From positions 345,966 to 409,965 of the forward strand of contig JBNKWQ010000005.1 of assembly GCA_050299855.1 (NCBI GenBank): a DNA stretch of 64,000 nucleotides. The letters run 5' to 3'. A model generated the notes under the pieces. The model saw only the letters and a list, made by a program, of their open reading frames with translations, did no database searches and was not told where the DNA came from. Both the position numbers and the translations under genes were made by a program. Positions within the stretch are counted from its first letter, which is position 1. Every line of letters begins with the position of its first letter. The stretch is from Hahella sp050299855 (lineage in GTDB: Bacteria > Pseudomonadota > Gammaproteobacteria > Pseudomonadales > Oleiphilaceae). Below, one piece after another: positions 17,424-26,341 of the stretch.

Positions 17424-17672
17424 ATGAAGAAAAGTCTGATGACTCCGGCCAAAACGGTGAAGGCCGGTTGCGGTATTCGTTTCGATCCTGAGCAATTGGG
17501 TGAGGATACCGGCTTTGACTTCAGTGCAGCGGCAGAGCTTTTAACCTCAGAGCAGACAGAAGCTGAGAAACCCGATCCGGATTCCTATGAACCGGAGAAT
17601 AAAAAAACCGGCCAGGAAGCCGGTGTTTTTGGACGGACTCAGACATCAAGCCAAGCCAACCCGATTCCGTAA
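17424..17672 (+). CDS. Small hypothetical protein running through a terminator
   Basis: Encodes 82 residues. A perfect GGAGG sits six bases upstream of the ATG. The protein is acidic in the middle (EQTEAEKPDPDSYEPEN) and has a Cys-containing KAGCGIRFDP motif. I recognise no family. The last 20 or so codons pass over a hairpin with T- and A-runs (17601-17630) that looks like a terminator shared with the convergent glucosidase gene, and overlap that gene's 3' end. The true stop may have been lost, or the C-terminus may be recent. Confidence 0.45.
   Translation: MKKSLMTPAKTVKAGCGIRFDPEQLGEDTGFDFSAAAELLTSEQTEAEKPDPDSYEPENKKTGQEAGVFGRTQTSSQANPIP
17601..17630. terminator. Bidirectional rho-independent terminator
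   Basis: Stem ACCGGC (17607-17612) / GCCGGT (17619-17624), A-run on the left, T-run on the right. It works for the leftward glucosidase gene ending at 17639, and could also stop rightward transcripts. Confidence 0.75.
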
Positions 17673-19264
17673 GCCGGCAGGTGCAGCTTGGTGCCGCCCC
17701 AGTCCGCGTTGACGAATTTAAGTTCTGACCCTGCCGGTGCCTTGATTGCAGGCACTTTCATCGACACGGGTTTGGCGGAAGTATTCAAGGCAATCAGCAT
17801 GCGCTGTCTGCCGTCATCGCGTTCAAACAACAAAGTGTTTTTCGGTGACTTGTGGAACAGGATGTCCCCTTTCAGCAATACCTGCTGCTGTTTACGCCAG
17901 GCCAGGAAAGCCCGGTAGGCATTGAGCATAGACGCCGGATCACTGTCCTGGGCTGATACGGTGGCCTGCATATGTCCCGCATAAATGGGCAACCAGGGCG
18001 TAACCTCTGAGAAACCCGCCCGGGAATTGACTGACGTCCAGGGCATTGGTGTACGGCAGCCGTCGCGACCTTTGTATTCGGGCCAGAAGGCTATACCGTA
18101 GGGGTCGACCAGATCTTCATAGGCCAATTCAGCTTCCTCCAGTCCCAGCTCTTCACCCTGGTAGATACAGACGCTGCCTCTCAGGGTCAGCAGCATTGCC
18201 ATAAACACCAGGTTGCGTTGTTGGGATGGACTTCCGTTGCCCCAACGGGTCGCTACCCGGCTGACGTCATGGTTTCCGATGGCCCAGCAGGGCCAGCCAT
18301 CGTTGAGTTTGGTCTCAATAGTTTCAATGGTGGTGCGTAATAAGGCGGCGTCACATTGTTCAGTGAGAAAATCAAAGGAATAAGCCATATGAAGCTTGTC
18401 GCCATCGGCGGTATAGGCCGCCATGGTATCCAGAGAGTTATCGTCGCCAATTTCACCGACAGTGGTGGTGCCGGGGTATTTATCCAGCAGAGCCCTGATC
18501 TTTTGCAGGAAGATCAGATTTTCCGGTTGGGTCTTGTCGTACTTGTGACTTTGGTAAGCGTAAGGATTTTCCTTGCGCACACCGATAGAACCTTCAGCAA
18601 TTTCATCGTTGGGTGGATTGTCACGCAGCTTCTTATCGTGGTAGCAGAAATTGATGGCATCCAGGCGGAAGCCGTCAACGCCGCGTTGCAACCAGAATTC
18701 CACATCGCTAAGAATCTGGCCAGCCACTTTTGGATTGTGGAAATTCAGGTCCGGTTGGCTGGTGAGGAAGTTGTGCAGGTAATACTGGCGACGTCGGCTG
18801 TCCCAGGCCCAGGCAGAACCACCGAAAACCGACAGCCAGTTATTGGGGGGAGTGCCATCGGGCTTGGGCTCTGACCAGACATACCAGTCTGCCTTGGAAT
18901 TGGTGCGGCTGCTGCGGCTTTCCTTAAACCAGGCGTGTTGGTCTGACGTGTGGCTTAATACCTGGTCAATAATGATACGAATGCCCCGTTTGTGTGCTTC
19001 CACAATCAAATTATCAAAGTCTTCCAGGGTGCCGAATATGGGGTCGACACCGCGATAGTCGGAAACGTCGTAACCAAAATCTTTCATGGGGGAGGTAAAG
19101 AAAGGCGACAGCCAGATCGCATCAACGTGCAGACTGGCGATATAGTCTATCTTCGCTGTTACCCCAGGAAGATCGCCAATGCCATCGCCATTGGAGTCGA
19201 AGAAGCTGCGGGGGTAAACCTGGTAAATGACGGCTCCGCGCCACCAATCACAATCGACTTGCAT
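17639..19264 (-). CDS. GH13 alpha-glucosidase
   Basis: Encodes 541 residues. The family GH13 regions are clear: WWRGAVIYQVYPRSFFDSNG at the N-terminus, region I (IIIDQVLSHTSDQH), the nucleophile Asp in GFRLDAIN, the acid Glu in TVGEIGD and the third acid in AIGNHDVSR. This set and the length match oligo-1,6-glucosidase/alpha-glucosidase enzymes that release glucose from short alpha-glucans in the cytoplasm; no signal peptide is present. No sugar transporter or regulator is adjacent, so the substrate is uncertain. Ends at a bidirectional terminator. Confidence 0.93.
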   Translation of the reverse strand: MQVDCDWWRGAVIYQVYPRSFFDSNGDGIGDLPGVTAKIDYIASLHVDAIWLSPFFTSPMKDFGYDVSDYRGVDPIFGTLEDFDNLIVEAHKRGIRIIIDQVLSHTSDQHAWFKESRSSRTNSKADWYVWSEPKPDGTPPNNWLSVFGGSAWAWDSRRRQYYLHNFLTSQPDLNFHNPKVAGQILSDVEFWLQRGVDGFRLDAINFCYHDKKLRDNPPNDEIAEGSIGVRKENPYAYQSHKYDKTQPENLIFLQKIRALLDKYPGTTTVGEIGDDNSLDTMAAYTADGDKLHMAYSFDFLTEQCDAALLRTTIETIETKLNDGWPCWAIGNHDVSRVATRWGNGSPSQQRNLVFMAMLLTLRGSVCIYQGEELGLEEAELAYEDLVDPYGIAFWPEYKGRDGCRTPMPWTSVNSRAGFSEVTPWLPIYAGHMQATVSAQDSDPASMLNAYRAFLAWRKQQQVLLKGDILFHKSPKNTLLFERDDGRQRMLIALNTSAKPVSMKVPAIKAPAGSELKFVNADWGGTKLHLPAYGIGLAWLDV

Positions 19265-19663
19265 GTTGCCTCATTTTCTAAGGTGCTACTTGTTAGGGGC
19301 TTCTTATTTGTTTAATGTACTTCGCCGGAAACCCTAGGGTGTCCGGTTTAGTTTTGCACACTTTACGCGCAATTTGCTTTATTGGTATTTTTACTAACTT
19401 TTTCGGCTTGTGCGTATTGCGATTCATAGGCCGGATCAACATAATCCGCGCCGTGTATACGACAGCGTGTTTTCAGTTCTTGTCTTTGATGGTTGTTTGA
19501 TACGTGGCTTATTTTACATGTATCTGATGGGTGTGTGGCAAGAACGAGACCGTGACATTGCGGCCGGGAGTTTTACTTCCGGCTTTTTTTTTGCGTGAAA
19601 TTTAGTTTGTTGCAAATACGTAATATTCGATACATTTCCCAGCTTCTGTATATGGTTTCATTT
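19265..19663. other. Intergenic region with an unassigned plus-strand terminator
   Basis: Between the leftward glucosidase and the rightward acetyltransferase. It contains a strong plus-strand terminator (listed next) with no clear protein gene before it. Two short open frames (19315-19500, 19410-19598) overlap each other, one runs into the terminator, and neither has a good ribosome binding site. A small RNA of up to about 250 bases is possible. Confidence 0.4.
19563..19592 (+). terminator. Rho-independent terminator, candidate end of a small RNA
   Basis: Stem GCCGGGAG (19563-19570) / CTTCCGGC (19576-19583) with one G-U pair, followed by a run of nine T. The upstream genes are on the other strand, and the acetyltransferase starts 70 bases downstream. 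Confidence 0.7.
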
Positions 19664-20155
19664 ATGAAAAACAGCTGTTTGATCCGCCCAATCGAAGAAC
19701 GCGACAATTCCGCTATAGCCGATATTATCCGTCAGGTGTCAGAGGAGTATGGCCTCACCGCAGCCAATGGTTATGCAGTGGGTGATGCCAGTGTCGATAA
19801 TATGTTCCAGGCTTATAACAGGCCTGGGGCGTGCTATTGGGTGGTGGAAAAGGATGAAGTTGTCATTGGCGGTGGCGGTCTGGCTCCGTTACAGGGTGAA
19901 GAAAGTGTAGCCGAGCTGCAGAAGATGTATTTGCTGCCCAGTGCTCGCGGCCTGGGGGTTGGCCATCAACTGGCGACACAAGCCCTGGAATTTGCACGGC
20001 GACAGGGCTTTCGTCAGTGTTACTTGGAAACCACAGAGTCCCTCAAGGGAGCGATTGCTCTGTATCATAAAATGGGATTTGAAACTCTATCGGCTCCTAT
20101 GGGCTGTACCGGACATGGTGTCTGTGAAGTGCGAATGCTTAAACAGCTCCTCTGA
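19664..20155 (+). CDS. GNAT N-acetyltransferase
   Basis: Encodes 163 residues. I use the ATG at 19664, since CLIRPIEERDNSAIADI, the first strand of the fold, follows directly. The acetyl-CoA motif is LQKMYLLPSARGLGVGHQLA, and the C-terminal ALYHKMGFETL is typical. The substrate is unknown. The protein stands alone, downstream of a terminator, and ends 40 bases before a convergent transporter gene. Confidence 0.9.
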   Translation: MKNSCLIRPIEERDNSAIADIIRQVSEEYGLTAANGYAVGDASVDNMFQAYNRPGACYWVVEKDEVVIGGGGLAPLQGEESVAELQKMYLLPSARGLGVGHQLATQALEFARRQGFRQCYLETTESLKGAIALYHKMGFETLSAPMGCTGHGVCEVRMLKQLL

Positions 20156-20194
20156 TCAGGACATTTCCCAAAATTTACTTCCATCTCCCAAGTT

Positions 20195-21154
20195 TCACAT
20201 CCACCCCAGCAGCTTCAGTGCGGTAATCGCGCCGCTTAATGTCACAAAAGAAGCCAGGGTTGAAAGCGCGATAATGGCGGCTGCCAACTCGCTGTCGCCG
20301 CCCATGGCTTTGGACATCACAAAACTGACCGTCGCGGTTGGGCTTGCCAGCATTAAAAACAGGGTGCCGAGGTAGATTCCCTCAATGCCAATCAGATAAG
20401 CCACAACAATTTGCATCACCGGCAACCATAGCAGCTTATACAAACTGGCCCGAACAGCCAGTGATGAAGATTGGCGTAACTTCTTCATGTTGACTGAGCC
20501 ACCCACGCAAAGTAATGCCAGGGGCAGAGTCAGGTCAGCAAAATAGTGCCCGGTGGTTTTGACAATGGTAGGCAGCGACAGGCCGGTAGACGCAAACATA
20601 AGTCCGGCGACTATCGCTATAATCAACGGGTTAGTCGCCAAATCATGTATTAGCTTTTTCCACGGTAATTGCGCCGACTGATGGCGGGCAACCGCCAGTG
20701 CCCAGACAGACAGGATGTTATAGAACAGGGTAATGAAGCCGAGCAGTACCGAACCTATGGCGACACCGGTCGTATCATAGGCGCGGGCGCAGAGGGCCAG
20801 GCCAATGATACCCAGGTTGCCGCGAAAGGCGCCCTGGACAAAAACCCCCAATTGCGCTGGTGCAATATTGCCGGCTTTGGCAATCCACCAGACCACAGTG
20901 AACCCTGCAATAGTGGCGACAATGGCGTAGATCAACTGCAGACCCTGGATGACCTCTCCCAGTTGCAGAGTCGATACATTCAAAAATATCAGTGCGGGCA
21001 AGGCGATTTTGAAAACAATCTGCGAGCCTTTCTCTATAAAATGGTCATCCACCATTTTCCACTGCCGGAGCAGAAACCCGAGTGCCACCAGGAAAAAAAT
21101 CGGGAGCACTACTTCTGCAGCGAAGCCGGCACTTTCAATAAACAATTCAAACAT
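20195..21154 (-). CDS. AEC-family (auxin efflux carrier-like) permease
   Basis: Encodes 319 residues from the ATG at 21154 with GGAAG upstream. About ten hydrophobic helices fill the length. The pattern FFLVALGFLLRQWKMVDDHF at the start and RGNLGIIGLALCARAYD midway are typical of this family, which exports or exchanges organic acids such as malonate, or unknown substrates, in bacteria. No neighbouring enzyme indicates the substrate. The inner-membrane location is certain from composition; the substrate is not. Confidence 0.85.
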   Translation of the reverse strand: MFELFIESAGFAAEVVLPIFFLVALGFLLRQWKMVDDHFIEKGSQIVFKIALPALIFLNVSTLQLGEVIQGLQLIYAIVATIAGFTVVWWIAKAGNIAPAQLGVFVQGAFRGNLGIIGLALCARAYDTTGVAIGSVLLGFITLFYNILSVWALAVARHQSAQLPWKKLIHDLATNPLIIAIVAGLMFASTGLSLPTIVKTTGHYFADLTLPLALLCVGGSVNMKKLRQSSSLAVRASLYKLLWLPVMQIVVAYLIGIEGIYLGTLFLMLASPTATVSFVMSKAMGGDSELAAAIIALSTLASFVTLSGAITALKLLGWM

Positions 21155-21521
21155 GTTGCTTCCAAGACTGGTGTAGGCACGGTTTTGTGGTGTGGATGAG
21201 AGATAATCTTCCGCTGCACCTGCCACTGTTGATGAAAAACTGGTACGGACAGCTCATGCTGTCATCTTAAACTTGATATCATAGGCTAGATTTTTCGCGG
21301 ACAGAGATTTCTAACTATAACGTCTATTATCTTAGGAATACCCCTTAATCCTGACAATATGTCTAAATTTTGTCAGGACCGCCGGTTAGATTGATCCTTG
21401 CAGATTCGCTGAAATGGGTTTAACACCCGCTGCAGATTGGTGTCGCTTTCTGAATATGGCATGGTTGCGGGATGGGTGAATGGGGTTAATAACAACGAAT
21501 GGATTTTGGGGATAACAGTTA
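21155..21521. other. Divergent intergenic region, nothing recognised
   Basis: Lies between the AEC permease (leftward) and the RND exporter (rightward). It should contain both promoters. I see an AT-rich segment near 21295-21365 but no repeat, hairpin or consensus box I would defend. Confidence 0.3.
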
Positions 21522-23843
21522 ATGAACGATCGGATTGTGAATCTGCTGGTCAAACAGCGCTATTGGCTGGCAGGACTTAGCCTTGTAGTGCTGGCGTTTC
21601 TGATGATAGGTGCGAAGAACCTCTATATGGAAACCAGCTACCGTCTTTTCTTCGCGGCCGATAATCCCCAATTAATGGCTCATGACCATATTGAAAACAC
21701 CTACACCAAATCAGACAGCGTTATGTTTGTCTTTGAGTTGGCGGACAAGGAGGTTTTCAGCCGACAGACTCTCGCGCTGATTAAAGATTTCACTGATGAA
21801 GCCTGGAAAATTCCCTACTCATCCAGAGTGGATTCTATCACTAACTACCAGTACACCTGGGGGGTGGATGACGACCTGATTGTCGAGGATTTAGTTGAAG
21901 ATCCTGCAGGTCTTGATGTCGACCAACTGGCAGATAAACGTAAGCGTGCACTGGCAGAACCCCAACTGGTGAACAATCTGGTTTCTGCTCAAGGTCATAC
22001 CACAGGGGTGATGGTAACCCTGGTGATGCCGGATGATCAGCGGGTTGCTGACCGGGCAACGCTGGAGGTGGTGAACTATGCCAGGGAGCTGGCGAGAAAA
22101 TTTGAGGAACGTGATCCTAACCTGGTCAAGATACACCTGACCGGTGAAACCATTGTAAATGCCACCTTTGCGGAAATGTCCGAGCAGGACGGCCAGACTC
22201 TGTTCCCGCTGATGCTGCTGGTTATCGTCCTGTTCTTGTCGATAATGCTGAAATCCCTGACGGGCATGCTGGGAACGCTGGTCATCATTATCGCCAGTGT
22301 TGGTGCATCCCTCGGATTTACCGGTTGGGTGGGCTACGCGATGAATCAGGTGAATGTGGTTGCCCCGATTATCATCCTGACGCTGGCCGTCTGCGATTGT
22401 GTTCATATCCTCAACACTTACTACCACCAACTGGCCTTCGGCAAAGAAAAAACTGCGGCGATGGCTGAAAGCCTGCGGGTCAACCTACAACCTGTGGTGC
22501 TGACCAGTGTGACGACGGCGGTAGGGTTCCTGAGTATGAACACCAGTGATTCACCACCGTTCTGGAGTCTGGGCAATGTGTCGGCCTTTGGCGTGATGCT
22601 GGCCATGGTATTAAGCCTGACTCTCTTCCCGGCACTGATCATGTTCCTGCCTGCCAGGAAAAAGGTTGCACATGACGGTTCAGGCCACAGCTTTGCTGGA
22701 CTTGGGTACTGGGTGATCCGTCATCAGAATCCGCTTTTGTATGGCCTGCTATTGGTGGGCATTGTGCTGCTGAGCCTGATTCCGAGGAATGAACTTAACG
22801 ATGACACTGTCGCCTACTTTCATGAAGACGTTCCTTTTCGCCAGGCTGCAGATTTTACCCAGGCTAATCTGACGGGCTTTGACACCATCTCCTATTCACT
22901 GGATTCGAAAGAGTCCAACGGCGTGAGTGATCCGGCCTATCTGGCCAAAATTGAAAGTTTTACCGATTGGCTGATGGCTCAGCCAGAAGTTGTTCATGTC
23001 AGCACATTCACGGATGTATTGAAACGCCTGAACAAGAACATGCACGGGGATAATCCAGATTGGTATCGCTTGCCTGACGATAGGGAACTGGCAGCCCAGT
23101 TTTTACTGCTTTATGAAATTTCCCTGCCCTTTGGACTGGACCTTAATAACCAGATCAACCTGGATAAATCCTCGTTGCTGATTAAAGTACGTATCAAGGA
23201 CCAAAAAGCTTATGAACTGATCGCGCTGGATGAGCGGGCCCAGCAATGGTTGCGGCAATACGCTCCCGATCTCCTGACAAATGGTGCTTCGGTGTCGCTG
23301 ATGTTCGCCCACATCGGTAAGCGCAATATTGACAGCATGATCAGTGGTTCTTTGATCGCGCTGGTGTTAGTAACCCTGACCCTGATGTTAGCGCTCAGGT
23401 CCTGGAAATATGGCATTGTGAGCCTCATCCCCAATGCGTTTCCAGCCGGGATGACCTTTGGCCTCTGGTCACTGCTGGACGGTGAAGTAAACCTGGCGGT
23501 GGCAGTGATTTTTGCCATCACCCTGGGGATAGTCGTGGATGATACCGTGCACTTTATGACGAAGTTTTTACGCGGCAAGCGGGAACAGGGCATGGCAGGT
23601 GAGCAGGCTGTTCTTTATGCATTTGAGCAGGTGGGGACAGCCCTGGTGACTACCTCAGTGGTACTGGCCTGCGGATTCTTTGTACTGGCGCTGTCCAGCT
23701 TTGATGTCAATTCATCCATAGGGCTGCTGGTCGGCATCACCATACTTATAGCTCTGGTGTGGGATCTATTGTTCCTACCGGCAATATTATTGAAAATTGA
23801 TCGCTGGGGACTGATCCAGGAGTCTGTTTTAAAAAACAGCTGA
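21522..23843 (+). CDS. RND-superfamily exporter, MMPL/SSD type
   Basis: Encodes 773 residues as a tandem duplicate of about 380 residues. Each half has one helix, a large periplasmic loop, and five more helices: residues 15-35, 225-375, 400-420 and 610-765. The motif VAPIIILTLAVCDCVHILNTYY and its second-half counterpart FAITLGIVVDDTVHFMTKFL carry the acidic residues expected for proton coupling in this superfamily. It works in the inner membrane without a fused partner gene here. The substrate is unknown; lipid or hydrophobic-compound export is usual for this type. Confidence 0.9.
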   Translation: MNDRIVNLLVKQRYWLAGLSLVVLAFLMIGAKNLYMETSYRLFFAADNPQLMAHDHIENTYTKSDSVMFVFELADKEVFSRQTLALIKDFTDEAWKIPYSSRVDSITNYQYTWGVDDDLIVEDLVEDPAGLDVDQLADKRKRALAEPQLVNNLVSAQGHTTGVMVTLVMPDDQRVADRATLEVVNYARELARKFEERDPNLVKIHLTGETIVNATFAEMSEQDGQTLFPLMLLVIVLFLSIMLKSLTGMLGTLVIIIASVGASLGFTGWVGYAMNQVNVVAPIIILTLAVCDCVHILNTYYHQLAFGKEKTAAMAESLRVNLQPVVLTSVTTAVGFLSMNTSDSPPFWSLGNVSAFGVMLAMVLSLTLFPALIMFLPARKKVAHDGSGHSFAGLGYWVIRHQNPLLYGLLLVGIVLLSLIPRNELNDDTVAYFHEDVPFRQAADFTQANLTGFDTISYSLDSKESNGVSDPAYLAKIESFTDWLMAQPEVVHVSTFTDVLKRLNKNMHGDNPDWYRLPDDRELAAQFLLLYEISLPFGLDLNNQINLDKSSLLIKVRIKDQKAYELIALDERAQQWLRQYAPDLLTNGASVSLMFAHIGKRNIDSMISGSLIALVLVTLTLMLALRSWKYGIVSLIPNAFPAGMTFGLWSLLDGEVNLAVAVIFAITLGIVVDDTVHFMTKFLRGKREQGMAGEQAVLYAFEQVGTALVTTSVVLACGFFVLALSSFDVNSSIGLLVGITILIALVWDLLFLPAILLKIDRWGLIQESVLKNS

Positions 23844-23896
23844 AGATACTGACGGCTTTATGGCCACGCTCGCTGCAGGTCATTCGGAATAGGCTG

Positions 23897-23939
23897 TATA
23901 CCCTCTGTTGTATCCGTCAGTGGCCCAACAGAGGGTATA
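23897..23939. terminator. Perfect 14-bp inverted repeat between convergent genes
   Basis: Arms TATACCCTCTGTTG (23897-23910) and CAACAGAGGGTATA (23926-23939) pair exactly around a 15-base loop. There is no T-run, so it is not a canonical intrinsic terminator, but its place between the RND gene and the convergent DUF3461 gene fits a bidirectional transcript end or an RNA-stabilising stem. Confidence 0.55.
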
Positions 23940-23976
23940 GCCAGCACAGTTTCCGGCAAATTGAAGACGTTCTCGA

Positions 23977-24354
23977 CTAAAGCTTGGCAAGCTCGCGTTC
24001 TATTTCATCGATTTTGTTGGCGACTACCCGCTCCAGGTGACGCAGGTCTTTCAGAATCTTGGACTTGGTGTCCAATTGGTCGTGGGAGCGGTCCGCGATG
24101 CCGTCCAGTTCTTCCAGGATATGCACCAGATTGGCGGCAATTTCTGACGTGTTTTCATATTTGTTAGTACCTGAATCCACCAGTACTCGCTTTTGCTGGC
24201 GTGGAAATTTCAGTTTCAGACTCTTTTGAAAAAGATCCCCTTTAGCTTTGCGATAGTAGATTTTAAGGATGTCATTTTCTGACTCGGTACGCAGTGAATA
24301 ACGTTCAATACGGTCTGGATCAGAAACACCGACATGTTTGAGGTGCGAGGGCAT
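23977..24354 (-). CDS. DUF3461 family protein
   Basis: Encodes 125 residues, with GGAG upstream of the ATG. The sequence pattern GVSDPDRIERYSLRTE, then NDILKIYYRKAKGDLF and FPRQQKRVLVDSGTNKYENT matches the conserved core of DUF3461 proteins found in gammaproteobacteria. The C-terminal third is a charged helix that may form a coiled coil. Function is unknown for the family. It is monocistronic and convergent with the RND gene. Confidence 0.85.
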   Translation of the reverse strand: MPSHLKHVGVSDPDRIERYSLRTESENDILKIYYRKAKGDLFQKSLKLKFPRQQKRVLVDSGTNKYENTSEIAANLVHILEELDGIADRSHDQLDTKSKILKDLRHLERVVANKIDEIERELAKL

Positions 24355-24847
24355 AGATGGAACTCCTGTCTTGGATAAAAATAAATTGGATCAGAGTCAG
24401 TGTAGTCGATGCTGAGCCGACGGCTTTTGATTTACAGCAAGACAACCTGGGCGCAACTCTCTGTACATACTAAATTTCGAGCACACAAGCTAATTTCGAG
24501 TACACAAGTTAATTTCGAGTACACAAGTTAATTTCGAGCACACAAGATACGGATGCAGAAAGTGTTTATTTGACACTGTATGTAGGTTCCTGAAGGTGCT
24601 TTTTCCATAGGTAAATACCCTCACCATCCAATATTTCAATACGCAAGGGGCTATATCTGACTAAAAAATGCACAAAATGTTGCGTTTGAGTTATACAAAC
24701 TGAGCAGAATTCAACTATACATAATAAGAAGTGCCATAGGATCTGGTTGCGTTCCAGGATTGGATAGGACCCCAGGAGGCAATGTGCGGTTAGGAAGCAG
24801 TGTTAGGTCAGGAAGATGTATGACCCCAGTCTCATGAAGGTGCTTAC
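24355..24847. other. Intergenic region with a 19-bp tandem repeat
   Basis: A 493-base AT-rich space between divergent genes. It contains four tandem copies of a 19-bp unit (24471-24547) and otherwise nothing I recognise. Confidence 0.6.
24471..24547. repeat. Tandem repeat, 19-bp unit, four copies
   Basis: Units at 24471-24490 (one base longer), 24491-24509, 24510-24528 and 24529-24547, consensus TAATTTCGAGTACACAAGT. The copies differ at one to three positions. No spacers, so not CRISPR. They could be slippage products or repeated binding sites upstream of the esterase gene. Confidence 0.9.
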
Positions 24848-25753
24848 GTGAATAGGGCCAAGCTTGTTAAAGATATGATCCGACTGAGTATGCGCTGCAT
24901 CCCCAACAACTTGTACGCCTACAGACTTTTCTCCTCGCAAAGCATCTGGTTTGTGCATCCACCTACTGGTTTTCGCTGTGAAGCAGGCGAGGCTTATGGC
25001 ATGCCGGCACTCTGGCTGAGCCACAAGAGTGATTGTGAGTCCCGAGTCATTCTTTATCTGCATGGTGGGGGCTATGTTGTAGGGTCCAACCGTACACATT
25101 TGGAATTGGCCTGCCGCATCGGGCAGGCGAGCCAGGCCCAGGTGATGATGCTGGAATATCGACTGGCCCCTGAAAACCCATACCCCGCAGCGCTTGATGA
25201 TGCTGTCATCTCATATCGATACCTGCTGGAAAATGGCGTTAAAGCGCAAAATATTATTGTCGCCGGAGACTCGGCAGGTGGCGGGCTAACAGTAGCGTTG
25301 TTGCTGGCGCTAAGGGATGCAGCCATGCCAATGCCGGCAGGGGCCGTATGTCTGTCGCCCTGGCTGGACCTTAGTTGCAGCTTTTCCTCTCAATCGCCAC
25401 GCTTACGCAGAGATCCGTTGATCACACCGGAGCGCATCCGCTTTTTTGCCCGTCACTATGCTTCCGGGCACTCATTACTGGTGCCCGGTATATCTCCATT
25501 TTATGGTGAATTGCAGGGTTTACCACCGATGTTGATTCAGATCGGTGGAGATGAAATTCTGCTTAATGAGTGCAAGCTCTTCAGTCGTCGTGCTCAACGC
25601 TATGACGTACCGGTGCAATTGCATGTCTGGCCTCACATGTTCCATGTCTGGCACATGGCCGCCCGAATCCTACCTCAGGCTCAAAGTGCCATCGCTGATA
25701 TTGGTGAATTTGTGCAGCAACAAGTGCCGTTAACAATGAGAGATGCGGCCTGA
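24848..25753 (+). CDS. Family IV (HSL-like) alpha/beta-hydrolase esterase
   Basis: Encodes 301 residues from a GTG at 24848 with AAGG upstream. The oxyanion motif is YLHGGGYVVG and the nucleophile elbow is VAGDSAGGGL, both diagnostic of hormone-sensitive-lipase-like bacterial esterases. The acid is Asp in IGGDEILLNE and the His is in WPHMFHVW. It should hydrolyse short acyl esters in the cytoplasm; no signal peptide is present. It has no operon partner. Length is usual. Confidence 0.93.
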   Translation: MNRAKLVKDMIRLSMRCIPNNLYAYRLFSSQSIWFVHPPTGFRCEAGEAYGMPALWLSHKSDCESRVILYLHGGGYVVGSNRTHLELACRIGQASQAQVMMLEYRLAPENPYPAALDDAVISYRYLLENGVKAQNIIVAGDSAGGGLTVALLLALRDAAMPMPAGAVCLSPWLDLSCSFSSQSPRLRRDPLITPERIRFFARHYASGHSLLVPGISPFYGELQGLPPMLIQIGGDEILLNECKLFSRRAQRYDVPVQLHVWPHMFHVWHMAARILPQAQSAIADIGEFVQQQVPLTMRDAA

Positions 25754-25831
25754 GATTACTCTCCTTATTTCCATTGACCACCTCCTGTCGCCAGATTCGA
25801 TTCGGGCAGGTTGAAGATTGAGAGCGGCCAA

Positions 25832-26302
25832 TTAACTTAGCGCGCTACGAATATCATCCATAAGTTCAGGATCGTCCGGTTGTACGCGAGGGCTGTAACG
25901 CCCAAGAACCTTACCATCACTACTGATCAGGAACTTTTCAAAGTTCCACTGTATGTCGTCACCGTCACCGATAAGCCATTGATATAAGGGATGGCGATTA
26001 GGCCCATTAACCTCAATTTTGGAAGTCATCGGAAAAGTGACGCTGAATTTGGAAATACAGAATTCCTTGATTTTGCTCTCTGTCGCAGGCTCCTGGCTGC
26101 CAAACTGATTGCAGGGAAGGGCGAGCACTGTCAGCCCCTGGGGCTGGTATTGGGTATAAAGTTCCTGCAGACCTTGGTATTGGGGCGTGAGCCCGCATTC
26201 GCTGGCCACATTTACCACCAGGACAGCTTGGCCATGAAATTTGGATAACGGCAAGGATTCACCGTTGATGTCCGTCAGGGTGAAGTCAAAGAGCGTGGTC
26301 AT
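25832..26302 (-). CDS. Glutathione peroxidase family protein
   Basis: Encodes 156 residues. The catalytic Cys lies in NVASECGLTPQYQGL, the Gln in ALPCNQFGSQEP and the Trp-Asn in WNFEKFLIS, the standard catalytic residues of the cysteine-type enzyme. It reduces hydrogen peroxide and organic hydroperoxides, and many bacterial members use thioredoxin instead of glutathione. AGGA precedes the start. It lies convergent to the esterase and 40 bases from the DUF502 gene end. Confidence 0.93.
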   Translation of the reverse strand: MTTLFDFTLTDINGESLPLSKFHGQAVLVVNVASECGLTPQYQGLQELYTQYQPQGLTVLALPCNQFGSQEPATESKIKEFCISKFSVTFPMTSKIEVNGPNRHPLYQWLIGDGDDIQWNFEKFLISSDGKVLGRYSPRVQPDDPELMDDIRSALS

Positions 26303-26341
26303 GGCAGTATCCTCTTGTGCATTACTATCTTCGGTTTCTTA

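Noticed and set aside
19315..19598. Two overlapping short open frames
   Set aside because: Neither has a good start signal, they overlap each other, and one ends beyond the terminator.
24471..24547. CRISPR array
   Set aside because: Units are directly adjacent with no unique spacers, and no cas gene is nearby.
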